The position numbers and the translations under genes were made by a program. The notes beneath the pieces are model-generated. The model worked only from the letters and a program-made list of their open reading frames with translations, was not told the DNA's origin and did no database searches. From assembly GCA_023231445.1 (NCBI GenBank), contig JALNVF010000022.1, positions 1-31,854 on the forward strand: a DNA stretch of 31,854 nt, given 5' to 3'. The DNA is from Treponema sp. (GTDB taxonomy: Bacteria; Spirochaetota; Spirochaetia; Treponematales; Treponemataceae). This document shows positions 7,722-16,135 of this stretch, piece after piece (positions within the stretch are counted from its first letter, which is position 1; every line of letters begins with the position of its first letter).

Positions 7722-8975
7722 TTATTCGTCAGCTTCTCCACCAGCATCCACAAATGCATTTACCGTTACTTCCGGAAGAACAGTTTTTACAAAACTGCTT
7801 GTCTCCGTAAGTTTGAGAGCCTCTGCAAATGTTTTGGGCAGCATCTCTACCCCTTGAATTTCCGCCGGTCTGGCTTTAAACATATTCATATCTCTGGCAG
7901 GCGGAAGCTGACGTTTTTCCTTTATTCCTTCAAATCCGGCACTGATAATCAGGGCAAGTGCCGCATACTGATTACAGGAAGGATCCGGTGAACGCAGTTC
8001 CATACGGCGGCGTTCTTCTTCCGCTGCAGGAAGCCGTATAAGCTGGCTGCGGTTTTTACTGCTCCAGCTTACGTATAAAGGAGCTTCAAATGCGCCAAAA
8101 CGTTCATAAGAGGATCTGAGAGGATTCAAAAACGCAGTTATTTCTCTGATGCGGTACAAAATCCCCGCCATAAACGATTCCGCATCGGGAGGAAGTTTAC
8201 TATCCGCAAAAATATTTTTTCCGTTTTTCTCAAGAGACAAATTGATGTGCAGACCGCTTCCTGCTTTACCGGCAAGTGGTTTTGGAAGGAAATTTGCATA
8301 CAAACCGTTGCGTGCTGCAATAGTTTTTACGACAGTCTTGAATGTACCAAGATTATCCGCCGCCTGCAGCGGATAACTGTATTTAAAATCAACTTCGTGC
8401 TGTCCCGGTCCTGTTTCATGATGAGATGATTCCGGCTGGATACCCATCTGTTCAAGTGTAAGGCAGATGTCGCGGCGTATGTTTTCTCCTTTGTCCCGGG
8501 GTGCAAGATCACAATATCCCGCATTATCATGAGGAATAAGTGTTGGATCACCTTTTTCATCTGCCTGAAAAAGGTAAAATTCACATTCTGTCCCGATTTT
8601 TATATCATAACCGGCTTTCCTGGCATTTGTCACAACATTCTGAAGAATATAGCGCATATCCCCTTCGAACGGAGTCCCGTCGAGATACCGGATATTACAA
8701 AAAAAACGAACCACACGTCCATGCTGCGGACGCCACGGAAGGACAGAAAGTGTAGACGGATCCGGGACTATAAACAAATCGCTTCTGTCCACTTCAAGGA
8801 ATCCTTTTACAGCGCTTGCATCAAATGATATACCGGTCTTAAATGCACGTTCAAGTTCGTTCGGCTGAATAGAAATACTTTTAATTGTGCCGAAAATATC
8901 GGTAAAAAATAATTTAATAAATTTTACATCATTCTCTGCAATGTACTGCAGTATTTCACTTTCCGTATACAGCAT
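7722..8975 (-). CDS. glnA: Glutamine synthetase, type I
   Basis: This cytoplasmic dodecameric enzyme makes glutamine from glutamate, ammonia and ATP. Visible signatures are the substrate and metal blocks GTECEFYLF (128-136), GPGQHEVDF (189-197), NFLPKP (228-233), GSGLHINLS (239-247), the NRS segment near 308-310 and MELRSPDPSCNQYAALA (325-341). At 417 residues it is shorter than the usual 440-470. The C-terminal segment with the conserved Trp/Tyr-rich tail of most family members is absent, and the protein ends soon after a VNAFV segment. No adenylylation-site tyrosine block is apparent, so control probably differs from that in enteric bacteria. The ATG has a GAGGTGAT Shine-Dalgarno site. The operon continues with an ANTAR regulator and an MBL hydrolase. 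Confidence 0.93.
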   Translation of the reverse strand: MLYTESEILQYIAENDVKFIKLFFTDIFGTIKSISIQPNELERAFKTGISFDASAVKGFLEVDRSDLFIVPDPSTLSVLPWRPQHGRVVRFFCNIRYLDGTPFEGDMRYILQNVVTNARKAGYDIKIGTECEFYLFQADEKGDPTLIPHDNAGYCDLAPRDKGENIRRDICLTLEQMGIQPESSHHETGPGQHEVDFKYSYPLQAADNLGTFKTVVKTIAARNGLYANFLPKPLAGKAGSGLHINLSLEKNGKNIFADSKLPPDAESFMAGILYRIREITAFLNPLRSSYERFGAFEAPLYVSWSSKNRSQLIRLPAAEEERRRMELRSPDPSCNQYAALALIISAGFEGIKEKRQLPPARDMNMFKARPAEIQGVEMLPKTFAEALKLTETSSFVKTVLPEVTVNAFVDAGGEADE

Positions 8976-8993
8976 TATATCACCTCATAAAAT

Positions 8994-9023
8994 ATATTAC
9001 TCAGAAAACCCCGGTTCCCGCAA
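8994..9023 (-). promoter_or_regulatory. Possible glnA promoter
   Basis: On the minus strand TTGCGG (9023-9018) is followed by an 18-base spacer and TAATAT (8999-8994), ahead of the GAGGTGAT ribosome site. The -35 match is poor and lies inside one of the CGCAATTTGC repeat units, so transcription through the hairpin array from further upstream is an alternative. Confidence 0.3.
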
Positions 9024-9131
9024 ATTGCGATCTTTCTCTCTCCGTATCAAGCCAGGATGGCGCCTTACTCCCGCAATTTGCGTAAGCAAATTGCGATCGT
9101 TGCAAAAGTACATGGATGTACTTTTGCAACG
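9019..9131. repeat. Nested hairpin array between glmS and glnA
   Basis: Three elements occupy most of the 157-base gap. A perfect 34-base palindrome (9098-9131, 16-bp arms around GG) begins 2 bases after the glmS stop. A second hairpin at 9072-9095 has 10-bp arms (CGCAATTTGC / GCAAATTGCG) and a 4-base loop. A third copy of the arm, an 11-base odd palindrome, lies at 9019-9029. The 13-mer GCAAATTGCGATC occurs exactly at 9020-9032 and 9086-9098. Arms of the second and third elements can pair in alternative ways. No T-tract follows on either strand, so these are not simple intrinsic terminators. They could be an RNA switch, an mRNA 3'-end stabiliser or a dispersed palindromic repeat. Confidence 0.75.
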
Positions 9132-9132
9132 C

Positions 9133-10980
9133 CTATTCCACAGTTACGCTCTTTGCAAGATTACGCGGTTTATCGGGATCATTTCCCCTCAGTACCGCAC
9201 AATAATACGCAAATAACTGAGCAGGGATGATCGACAGCATAGAAGCAAATATTTCATTCACTTCAGGAATATGAAACACAACATCAGCCTGTGTATTGAA
9301 ATTCCCGCCTTCATCCTGCGTTATAACCATCGTTGCAGCACCGCGGGTCTTTACTTCCACGATATTTGAGCCTATTTTTTCATACAGCTCGGGCATAGTT
9401 GCGACAGCAACAACAAGCGTATTTGTATCAACAAGCGCGATCGGTCCATGTTTAAGTTCACCGGCCGCAAACGCTTCACTGTGCATATAGCTTACTTCCT
9501 TAAGCTTGAGTGCACACTCAAGGCTCGTCGCAGCATCAAACTGTCTGCCGATAAAGAAAATCTTTCCCTTATTGAACTGTTCTGACGCAAATTTCTGTAT
9601 AATTGATTTATCGTCAAGAATCCGCTGAACTTTTCCCGGAATGCATTCCAGTTCTGCAAGCATTGACCTGTAATCATCGTCAGTAACCGTTCCCCTGATC
9701 TTTGCAGCTTTAAGAGCCAGCAGATTCAAACACATAAGCTGCGTCGTATAGGCTTTTGTTGAAGCAACGGCAATTTCAGGCCCTGCCCACGTATAAATGA
9801 CTTCATCAGCCTCGCGTGAAACTGTTGACCCGACACAGTTCGTAATTGCTATAACTTTTACGCCTGCTGATTTAGCAAGACGCAGTGCCGCAAGTGTATC
9901 AGCCGTTTCACCCGACTGGCTTATGACGATAAAAATATCTTCTTTATGAATAATAGGATTCCGGTAACGGAATTCAGATGCTGCGTCGACATCAACCTGA
10001 AGCCGGGCTAATTTTTCAAAAGCATACTTAGCTACAACTCCTGCATGGTATGCAGTACCGCATGCGGTAATGATGATCCGCTGTGCTGTTTTCCATTCAT
10101 CACCAAACGAAACTTCATCAAACTTTATATCGGATGTCCTGCCTTTCCCGTCTTTTTCAAGACGCGGACGCATTGTATCGGTAAGAGCCTTCGCCTGTTC
10201 ATGAATTTCTTTAAGCATAAAATGGGGATATCCCCCCTTCTCCGCGGCAGAAACATCCCAGTCAACGTGATACGGATCACGGATAATTTTCTCACCAGTC
10301 TTCGATTTAAACAAATCAACATGGTCAGTATATAAAACAGCCATTTCATTCTGATCAAGAAAATATACTTCCCGCGTATGCTCAAGTAAAGCGGGTACAT
10401 CCGATGCGATGAAATTTTCGCCCTTTCCAAGTCCCACGACAAGAGGACATTCCTTTCGTGCACATATGATGCGGTCCGGATAATCACTGCAGATGACAGC
10501 AAGCGCATACGAACCTTCCAGCCGGCTTAATGTTGCAAGGACCGCCTGAAACAGATCTCCGCTCTGTTCATAGTTGTAGTTAATAAGATGAGCGATAACT
10601 TCCGTATCAGTCTGGCTCCGGAATACGACATTCTGTGTCTGCAGCCAGGCCTTTAACTTCGCATAATTTTCGATAATCCCGTTATGAACGACAGCAATTG
10701 TCCCTGAAACATTGGTCTGAGGATGCGCATTTATATCGCTCGGTTCACCGTGCGTTGCCCAGCGCGTGTGTCCGATTCCAACGGAACCTTTTATTGTTTC
10801 TCCTGCAATCAGCTGTTCAAGAACTTTGAGTGCGCCTTTTGCCTTCCGTACGAGTATATTTTCACCGTCAAGGATCGCGATTCCAGCCGAATCATATCCT
10901 CTGTACTCAAGTTTTTTTAAAGAATCAATAAGAATGGGGGTTGCCTGCTTATTTCCAACATATCCTACAATTCCGCACAT
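9133..10980 (-). CDS. glmS: Glutamine--fructose-6-phosphate aminotransferase (isomerizing)
   Basis: The first enzyme of UDP-GlcNAc synthesis makes glucosamine-6-phosphate from fructose-6-phosphate and glutamine. The N-terminus MCGIVGYVG exposes the catalytic Cys2 nucleophile of the class II glutaminase domain, followed by the YRGYDSAGI and TRWATHGEPS blocks. Two SIS sugar-isomerase domains follow, with ISQSGETADTL, the STKAYTTQ segment, HSEAFAAGELKHGP and the C-terminal PDKPRNLAKSVTVE. The length of 615 residues is normal. An AGAGGTGAT Shine-Dalgarno site precedes the ATG. It lies upstream of glnA in the same direction, so the glutamine consumer and the glutamine producer are neighbours, separated by the hairpin array. 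I see no glmS ribozyme signature in the short upstream gap. Confidence 0.97.
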   Translation of the reverse strand: MCGIVGYVGNKQATPILIDSLKKLEYRGYDSAGIAILDGENILVRKAKGALKVLEQLIAGETIKGSVGIGHTRWATHGEPSDINAHPQTNVSGTIAVVHNGIIENYAKLKAWLQTQNVVFRSQTDTEVIAHLINYNYEQSGDLFQAVLATLSRLEGSYALAVICSDYPDRIICARKECPLVVGLGKGENFIASDVPALLEHTREVYFLDQNEMAVLYTDHVDLFKSKTGEKIIRDPYHVDWDVSAAEKGGYPHFMLKEIHEQAKALTDTMRPRLEKDGKGRTSDIKFDEVSFGDEWKTAQRIIITACGTAYHAGVVAKYAFEKLARLQVDVDAASEFRYRNPIIHKEDIFIVISQSGETADTLAALRLAKSAGVKVIAITNCVGSTVSREADEVIYTWAGPEIAVASTKAYTTQLMCLNLLALKAAKIRGTVTDDDYRSMLAELECIPGKVQRILDDKSIIQKFASEQFNKGKIFFIGRQFDAATSLECALKLKEVSYMHSEAFAAGELKHGPIALVDTNTLVVAVATMPELYEKIGSNIVEVKTRGAATMVITQDEGGNFNTQADVVFHIPEVNEIFASMLSIIPAQLFAYYCAVLRGNDPDKPRNLAKSVTVE

Positions 10981-11008
10981 AAATCACCTCTGATTACAAT
11001 ATCTGATA

Positions 11009-11037
11009 AGTTTATAATATTGTAAAATGTCATTCAA
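11009..11037 (-). promoter_or_regulatory. glmS: Probable glmS promoter
   Basis: On the minus strand TTGAAT (11037-11032), a 17-base spacer and TAAACT (11014-11009) lie ahead of a short leader with the glmS Shine-Dalgarno site. Each hexamer matches the consensus at four positions. The 93-base gap is shared with the divergent gene at 11074. Confidence 0.4.
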
Positions 11038-11061
11038 GTAGAAAAAACCTCTTCATTATGT

Positions 11062-11067
11062 TAGAAT
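11062..11067 (+). promoter_or_regulatory. -10 box of the solute-binding-like gene (leaderless start)
   Basis: TAGAAT ends 6 bases before the ATG at 11074, so the first transcribed base would be the A of the start codon. No Shine-Dalgarno sequence and no strong -35 box are visible. Confidence 0.45.
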
Positions 11068-11073
11068 AGTAAT

Positions 11074-12324
11074 ATGGGTAGAAAATTTAACAAAAAAACT
11101 GCAGTTCGGGAAATATCCTCTAAAAAACTGCTGCTCATTGCAGCAATTATTGCAGTGACAGCAATTATTGCTGCTTCTATTTTTATACTCAGTATACTCC
11201 GCCGAAAACCGGTAGCTGCGTTTTACGGATTGTCTGAATCGACACAAAAGGCAATCTCTTCCGAACTGGCAGATTTTACCATTATGACATACAATGCGTC
11301 AAAACCGCTTGCTGCACAGCTGAAATACGGAAAAAAAGCCGATATTCTTTTTACTTCCGGCGGGAAGGCTGTTTCAGATGCGGTACCGACAACGGAAAAA
11401 AATAAAGCAGCGCTGCCTCATACCGTTCTCGACGGAATGATAAGTTCCGCACGCATGTCCGCACCGCTCAATACGGAAGGGGCCGTACTTGCAGTACCGG
11501 TACTGATTAATAATTATGAGATCGACATCAACAGGCCATTAATGAGGAATTCCGGCTATGCATCGCTTGATTCGTGGGCAGATATAGATAAATTTGCACG
11601 AAGCATGCACGGGAAAATAACAGCTCCTGTCATAATGGCGGGTGGTGATGATCGTGAACTCATTAATATTACCGGAGCGCTTTGTGAAGCTCTGCAGGGA
11701 AAAGCTGCATGGGATAACATAGTCTCAAAAATAAAGGAATCGGTTGCAGCAGGTAAAGATACAGAAATGGACTTTGAAACTGTTTTATCAGACTTATGCA
11801 GCACACAGGAATCTCCTCTGTACATGACTGACCGTATGCTCTCCAGCTGGTATAAAGACGGCATACTGTATCCGGAAACATTTCATATGAAGACTTCTGA
11901 TGTAAAATCCTTTATGGAAAGTGAACTCTGCGCAATTTCATTTCTGACACTTACACAACACAGAGCTGTTGCACCTGGAAGCATCAACAACTATGATTCG
12001 CAATACTATCCGTCATCTCCTGATGCTTCTGCCAGAAATTTTACATCACCGCTGCTTTTTATTATACCGTTACGAAAAAACAAGCAGGGAACAGATATAA
12101 TCAAGGCTTTTGCAAAAGACAGACAGGAAAAAATAAGCCGCGCTACAGGACTCGCTCCGGTACAGGCGGACAGCCGCGTACCGGACAGACAGGCAGACGA
12201 CGTACGTTACTGGGTTGCCGCTTCAGGTGCACCCCTGCCGGCTCTTGCAGATGCTGCATTCAGTGACGATTCAGTCCGTGCGGACTTTGCACAGGCGCTT
12301 CGTACTCAGATAAAGTATAAATAG
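11074..12324 (+). CDS. Membrane-anchored protein resembling an extracellular solute-binding protein
   Basis: This 416-residue protein has a basic N-terminus and one membrane span (about 19-42) followed by RR, then a large domain probably in the periplasm. There is no lipobox or cleavage site, so the span is likely a permanent anchor. The domain has a pattern like ABC sugar-binding proteins: KYGKKADILFTSGG (80-93), GAVLAVPVLINNYEID (136-151) as the usual switch region, a YASLDSWADIDKFA segment, and near the C-terminus a substrate-protein-like LFIIPLRKN. The similarity is weak and I would not assign a ligand. No permease or ATPase gene is adjacent, so it may sense rather than transport. The gene stands alone, divergent from glmS and convergent with mnmE. 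Confidence 0.65.
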   Translation: MGRKFNKKTAVREISSKKLLLIAAIIAVTAIIAASIFILSILRRKPVAAFYGLSESTQKAISSELADFTIMTYNASKPLAAQLKYGKKADILFTSGGKAVSDAVPTTEKNKAALPHTVLDGMISSARMSAPLNTEGAVLAVPVLINNYEIDINRPLMRNSGYASLDSWADIDKFARSMHGKITAPVIMAGGDDRELINITGALCEALQGKAAWDNIVSKIKESVAAGKDTEMDFETVLSDLCSTQESPLYMTDRMLSSWYKDGILYPETFHMKTSDVKSFMESELCAISFLTLTQHRAVAPGSINNYDSQYYPSSPDASARNFTSPLLFIIPLRKNKQGTDIIKAFAKDRQEKISRATGLAPVQADSRVPDRQADDVRYWVAASGAPLPALADAAFSDDSVRADFAQALRTQIKYK

Positions 12325-12344
12325 CTTTTTAATAGTCAGTCCTA

Positions 12345-13733
12345 TTATTTGCCGACACAAAAGTGGCTGAAAATACTGCCAAGAACATCGTCCGGAGTAA
12401 CTTCACCGGTAACTTCACCGAGAGACTCAAGTGCATCCTCCAGATCCTGTACTACCGCATCCAGGGTATAATTTTCGTCGGCACTTATCAGCGAATGTTT
12501 CAGGCATTCAAGCGCATCCTCGACGGCAGTCTTCTGGCGGGCGGAACCTAGTCCTGCCTGAATACGTTCAGTACTCATTCCTTCTGTAAGAATATTCTTT
12601 ACTGATTTCAATAAGTCTGCGATACCTGATCCGTTTTTTGCACTTACATATGCTTCGGTTTTAAAGCAGCTCATTCGTTTTTTCTGTTCGTCTGTAAGCA
12701 TCTTCCGCATGCCGGATTTGTCGCATTTATTCCAGACGATTACAACAGGCTCACTGCACTGCAGAAGAAACAGTTCGTCATCTCCGGAAAAACCACTGTC
12801 TGAATCTATCAGATACAGTACAACATCAGCATCAGTGGTGAGTGAACGTGTAAGTTCCACCCCCTGTTTTTCAACAATATCCGACGTCTCACGGAGTCCT
12901 GCCGTATCAAAAAGACGTACCGGAATGCCGTCAAAACTTGCCCAGCTTTCAAGCCAGTCCCTCGTTGTCCCGGGAACGTCAGAAACAATGGCACGGTCTT
13001 CCTTCAATACAGCATTGAAGAGACTCGATTTTCCGGCATTAGTTCTTCCGCAGAGGACTATACGCGCACCGTCCTGATACAGTTTTTCGCTTTTCCATGA
13101 GTCTGCAAGAATCTGAAGAGAAGTGACTGCCTTTTCAATATCAGCACGGTCAAAAGTACTGGATATCGTCTCTTCGTCCTCCGGGTATTCAACTTCCACT
13201 TCAATAGATGCAAGTGTATCAATTACTAATTTCTTTATTGAATCAATTTCTTCATACAGAGAACCGGCAAGCCGCCCGGCTGCGCGTCCTCGTGATGCAT
13301 CGGTACGGCTGTCTATAATTTCGCGGACAGCTTCCGCTTTTGTCAAATCAGTTTTTCCGTTGACATATGCACGGAATGTAAATTCTCCGTGTTCTGCCTG
13401 ACGGAATCCGTGAGCAAGCAGCAGCTTGTGTACAGCTGTCACCACAGAGGGTCCTCCGTGACACGAAATCTCAACCATATCTTCGCCTGTAAAACTTCTG
13501 GGCGCACGAAACACAGAAACAAGCACTTCATCTATTCGTTTTGTATTGTCCATAAGCCAGCCGTACACAATAGTATAGCCAGCCGCATTATTCAGCGCAG
13601 CCGGTCGTGAAAATAATTTTCCGACCAGCTCAATACATCCTTTCCCGGAAGTTCGTACTATACCGAGTGCTGCAGGAGAAAGTGCTGTTGCAACAGCGGC
13701 AATCGGTTCATCAGGTGTATATTTTTCCAACAT
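12345..13733 (-). CDS. mnmE: tRNA uridine-5-carboxymethylaminomethyl modification GTPase MnmE
   Basis: MnmE, with MnmG, modifies the wobble uridine (cmnm5U34) of certain tRNAs. The 462-residue protein has the folate-binding N-domain (1-120), a helical domain and an inserted G domain. The latter shows GRTNAGKS (229-236), DVPGTTRDW (252-260), DTAGLRE (276-282) and NKCD. It ends in FCVGK, with the conserved Cys459 of the C-terminal C(I/V)GK motif. The length is normal. The ATG lies 12 bases after the stop of the DUF4015 gene with only a weak AAGG ribosome site, so it is probably the last gene of that leftward unit. It ends 20 bases from the convergent gene at 11074-12324, and I see no terminator there. 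Confidence 0.96.
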   Translation of the reverse strand: MLEKYTPDEPIAAVATALSPAALGIVRTSGKGCIELVGKLFSRPAALNNAAGYTIVYGWLMDNTKRIDEVLVSVFRAPRSFTGEDMVEISCHGGPSVVTAVHKLLLAHGFRQAEHGEFTFRAYVNGKTDLTKAEAVREIIDSRTDASRGRAAGRLAGSLYEEIDSIKKLVIDTLASIEVEVEYPEDEETISSTFDRADIEKAVTSLQILADSWKSEKLYQDGARIVLCGRTNAGKSSLFNAVLKEDRAIVSDVPGTTRDWLESWASFDGIPVRLFDTAGLRETSDIVEKQGVELTRSLTTDADVVLYLIDSDSGFSGDDELFLLQCSEPVVIVWNKCDKSGMRKMLTDEQKKRMSCFKTEAYVSAKNGSGIADLLKSVKNILTEGMSTERIQAGLGSARQKTAVEDALECLKHSLISADENYTLDAVVQDLEDALESLGEVTGEVTPDDVLGSIFSHFCVGK

Positions 13734-13745
13734 AGACTGCCTTCG

Positions 13746-16103
13746 TCATCGTATATGAGAAAATGGCACCATAAGGAACGGAGTATATACTCCCGCACCC
13801 GCAGCATTCCGTTTGTCCTGCTCCAGTATACTGTCGAGCACAGAAAGCGTTTCATCCGTAAACGGAGGTTTTACAGCCGTTCCGATTGCAGGCTTTCGAT
13901 ACTTTTCTGAAGCTTCCGGAGCAGTACCGGGATATTTTGATTCAGTGGTAATGTCCGGCTGAAGGTAATCATAATCACCGGCGTTGTTCCAGTATAAATA
14001 TCCACGGTCTACCGAGTCTCGTACTCCGTAAATTTCTTTCTGAATATAATCGGGACCATAATACTGCCGGTCATAACTTACATTCAATTTAAAAGCCTGA
14101 ACCCATGGACGTGCTATTGCGCGGTTGCGAGTCATAACCGTCGTACGGTAGGTTCCGTAAAAATAAATACGGTACGGCCTGTCCGGATACGGCTGGCAGT
14201 TCATGAATTCCTGTTCAAAATGGCTCGGATAAAACATCGGAGAAATAACGTCAACGTATTCAGCAAGCATTTCTGCGTCCTGTCCGGTACGCGTTCCGCT
14301 GCGGTACCATCCGTTTGCACCGTAAATATCAATTCCGATCGGCACGTCAAGATTTCGACGGGCATAGGACAAAAATGAAATAAGTGCACTTTCTTTACTC
14401 ATACCGGGACTGTACCAGCGGAACACCGCCTTTTTAAGGTTCAATCCGTCAGTCGGGAAACGTATATAGTCAAACTGAATTTCATCAAAGCCGCGGGAAA
14501 CAAGTTCTTTCGCTATTGCAATATTATATTCCCATACTTCGGGTGAATACGGATCCACCCAGTTCTCATCATAATAATTTACCGTCGAACCGGTTATTTC
14601 GCCGGTTGTTTCGTCTTTTTCCGTATCATATGATTTTATGCCGACCCAGGGTGCATTTGTTGAATTATCCCATACCGCATATTTTCCTCCGTCATACTTT
14701 GACAAATTCTTGTCTTTGAATACAACGATGCGGGCAATAAGATACACATTATCCTTTTTGAACTCTGAAACAAAATGATCCAGATTTACCGCATACTGCG
14801 ACACGCGTCCTTTCTGCATAACAAGCGGATCATGTGTGTCATACCGTAAGAATCCGTAATCATCTTTCATATCGATGACTAAACCATTCAAATTATTATT
14901 ATTTATTATTTTTCTGAATTTATCAATTCCTGTCTGTTCTCTGCATTGATAAGCCGAAACGTATATACACTTTCTGTCGTTCGCCTTAGCTGCATATGCA
15001 GTATTGACAGTTCCTGGATACAGCAGCCATAATTCATTGAGCAGGACGCCTTTAGAAAATCCGCTTCTGCTTTGCGGAATCCATGACGAATTAACAACCC
15101 CCGGGACACATAACAGACTTTTTTTCCACTGTTTAAAATTAACAGGAACTCCGGGACTCGTAAGAGTATTAACATCAAGAGATCCCAGTGTTTCATTCCG
15201 CATAAAAATCAGCGTACTGTCGATATTTGTTAAACCGTCGATAGTCCCGCTTGGCTGATCACCGCCGTATATACATATACCGGCCTTTTTATCCCAGTCA
15301 AATTTATATACATATGGTAAAAATGTCTGCGAAAAATACAGTTCAATATATTTCGTACCGTCGGCACGGGTTCTCATCATAGGATAAATATCAGAAATTT
15401 CATCTGTAGATGTAAGCGAATTCATGATCTTGATACCGCTCGAAACATCAGTCCAGTGGGAATTTTTTTCGTCGGGTAGTATGTATGAAAGTCCGAAAAT
15501 GGGATGGGACAGAAAAACCGCAAGTTTCCCGTCAGGCATAGTCGCAGCCGCAACAGCCTTCATTCCCGGAGTAGCCTCGCTTGTAGAACCGAGTGAAGTC
15601 CACTTTTTTCCGCCGTCACGGGTAATATATACACTGTTTTCCGTTGCTGTTACCAGACAGAGCTGATTCATCGGATCAGCACACAGATCACGGAGCATTG
15701 CAACCTGCTTTACAAAAGTCGTAGTTTTACCATCATATTGTTTTATCGTTAAGAACGAAAGTCCTTCATTGCGAAGTTCAAAATGAGTAAGATCTTCACT
15801 GTATACTATTCCCTGCGATGTACGAAAATACCAGCATTCTTTCAGTTTCCCGTCATTACCGGGAACGACCGTACGAAGGATCTGTTCAACTTTTCCTTCG
15901 GTCCACAGGGGCACGGCGGTATTATTGTCTGAAATCCGATATAATCCCTTGTCAGAACCGGCAATAAAGAGCAGACTTTTCCCTGAAACATCACCGGGAT
16001 CAGCAATTGTTTCAGGAAGTTTGTACAAAGGTTTCATATCCTGAGCATGTACATATTCAGGAGCAACAAACAACAAGGATAAGATAAAAAGAAACACTGT
16101 CAT
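13746..16103 (-). CDS. Secreted Asp-box (propeller-like) plus DUF4015 glycosidase-like protein
   Basis: The 785-residue protein begins with a hydrophobic signal peptide ending near HAQ (about 19-21). Residues 25-370 look like a beta-propeller with at least one sialidase-type Asp box (TRDGGKKWT, 161-169). Residues 378-715 match the DUF4015 putative glycoside hydrolase family, a TIM-barrel-like domain. It shows NGLVIDMKDDYG (406-417), YLIARIVVFKD (454-464), FDEIQFDYIRFPTDG (539-553), IGIDIYGANGW (589-599) and VDVISPMFYPSHF (617-629). The acidic residues in these strand ends are candidates for catalysis, but no substrate is known to me. It is probably exported to the periplasm. The signal peptide lacks a basic n-region, and the only nearby GGAG is 20 bases from the ATG, so the start is uncertain. 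It follows the HD-GYP-like gene by 32 bases. Confidence 0.78.
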   Translation of the reverse strand: MTVFLFILSLLFVAPEYVHAQDMKPLYKLPETIADPGDVSGKSLLFIAGSDKGLYRISDNNTAVPLWTEGKVEQILRTVVPGNDGKLKECWYFRTSQGIVYSEDLTHFELRNEGLSFLTIKQYDGKTTTFVKQVAMLRDLCADPMNQLCLVTATENSVYITRDGGKKWTSLGSTSEATPGMKAVAAATMPDGKLAVFLSHPIFGLSYILPDEKNSHWTDVSSGIKIMNSLTSTDEISDIYPMMRTRADGTKYIELYFSQTFLPYVYKFDWDKKAGICIYGGDQPSGTIDGLTNIDSTLIFMRNETLGSLDVNTLTSPGVPVNFKQWKKSLLCVPGVVNSSWIPQSRSGFSKGVLLNELWLLYPGTVNTAYAAKANDRKCIYVSAYQCREQTGIDKFRKIINNNNLNGLVIDMKDDYGFLRYDTHDPLVMQKGRVSQYAVNLDHFVSEFKKDNVYLIARIVVFKDKNLSKYDGGKYAVWDNSTNAPWVGIKSYDTEKDETTGEITGSTVNYYDENWVDPYSPEVWEYNIAIAKELVSRGFDEIQFDYIRFPTDGLNLKKAVFRWYSPGMSKESALISFLSYARRNLDVPIGIDIYGANGWYRSGTRTGQDAEMLAEYVDVISPMFYPSHFEQEFMNCQPYPDRPYRIYFYGTYRTTVMTRNRAIARPWVQAFKLNVSYDRQYYGPDYIQKEIYGVRDSVDRGYLYWNNAGDYDYLQPDITTESKYPGTAPEASEKYRKPAIGTAVKPPFTDETLSVLDSILEQDKRNAAGAGVYTPFLMVPFSHIR

Positions 16104-16135
16104 GTTTCGATTATCGGCAGGAACTCCGGTAAAGT

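Noticed and set aside
8976..9132. ANTAR target (two hairpins with hexaloops of the A..G.. type) ahead of glnA
   Set aside because: The hairpins present have 2- to 5-base loops and no following T-tract, so they do not fit the known target form.
9810..9830. Possible parS site (GCGTGAAACTG-like) inside glmS
   Set aside because: Only one half resembles the TGTTTCACGTGAAACA consensus and it is inside a conserved coding region. No full parS site was seen in the window.
10981..11073. glmS ribozyme or riboswitch upstream of glmS
   Set aside because: The gap is only 93 bases, contains promoter-like A/T-rich DNA for two genes, and shows none of the conserved pairing expected of the ribozyme.
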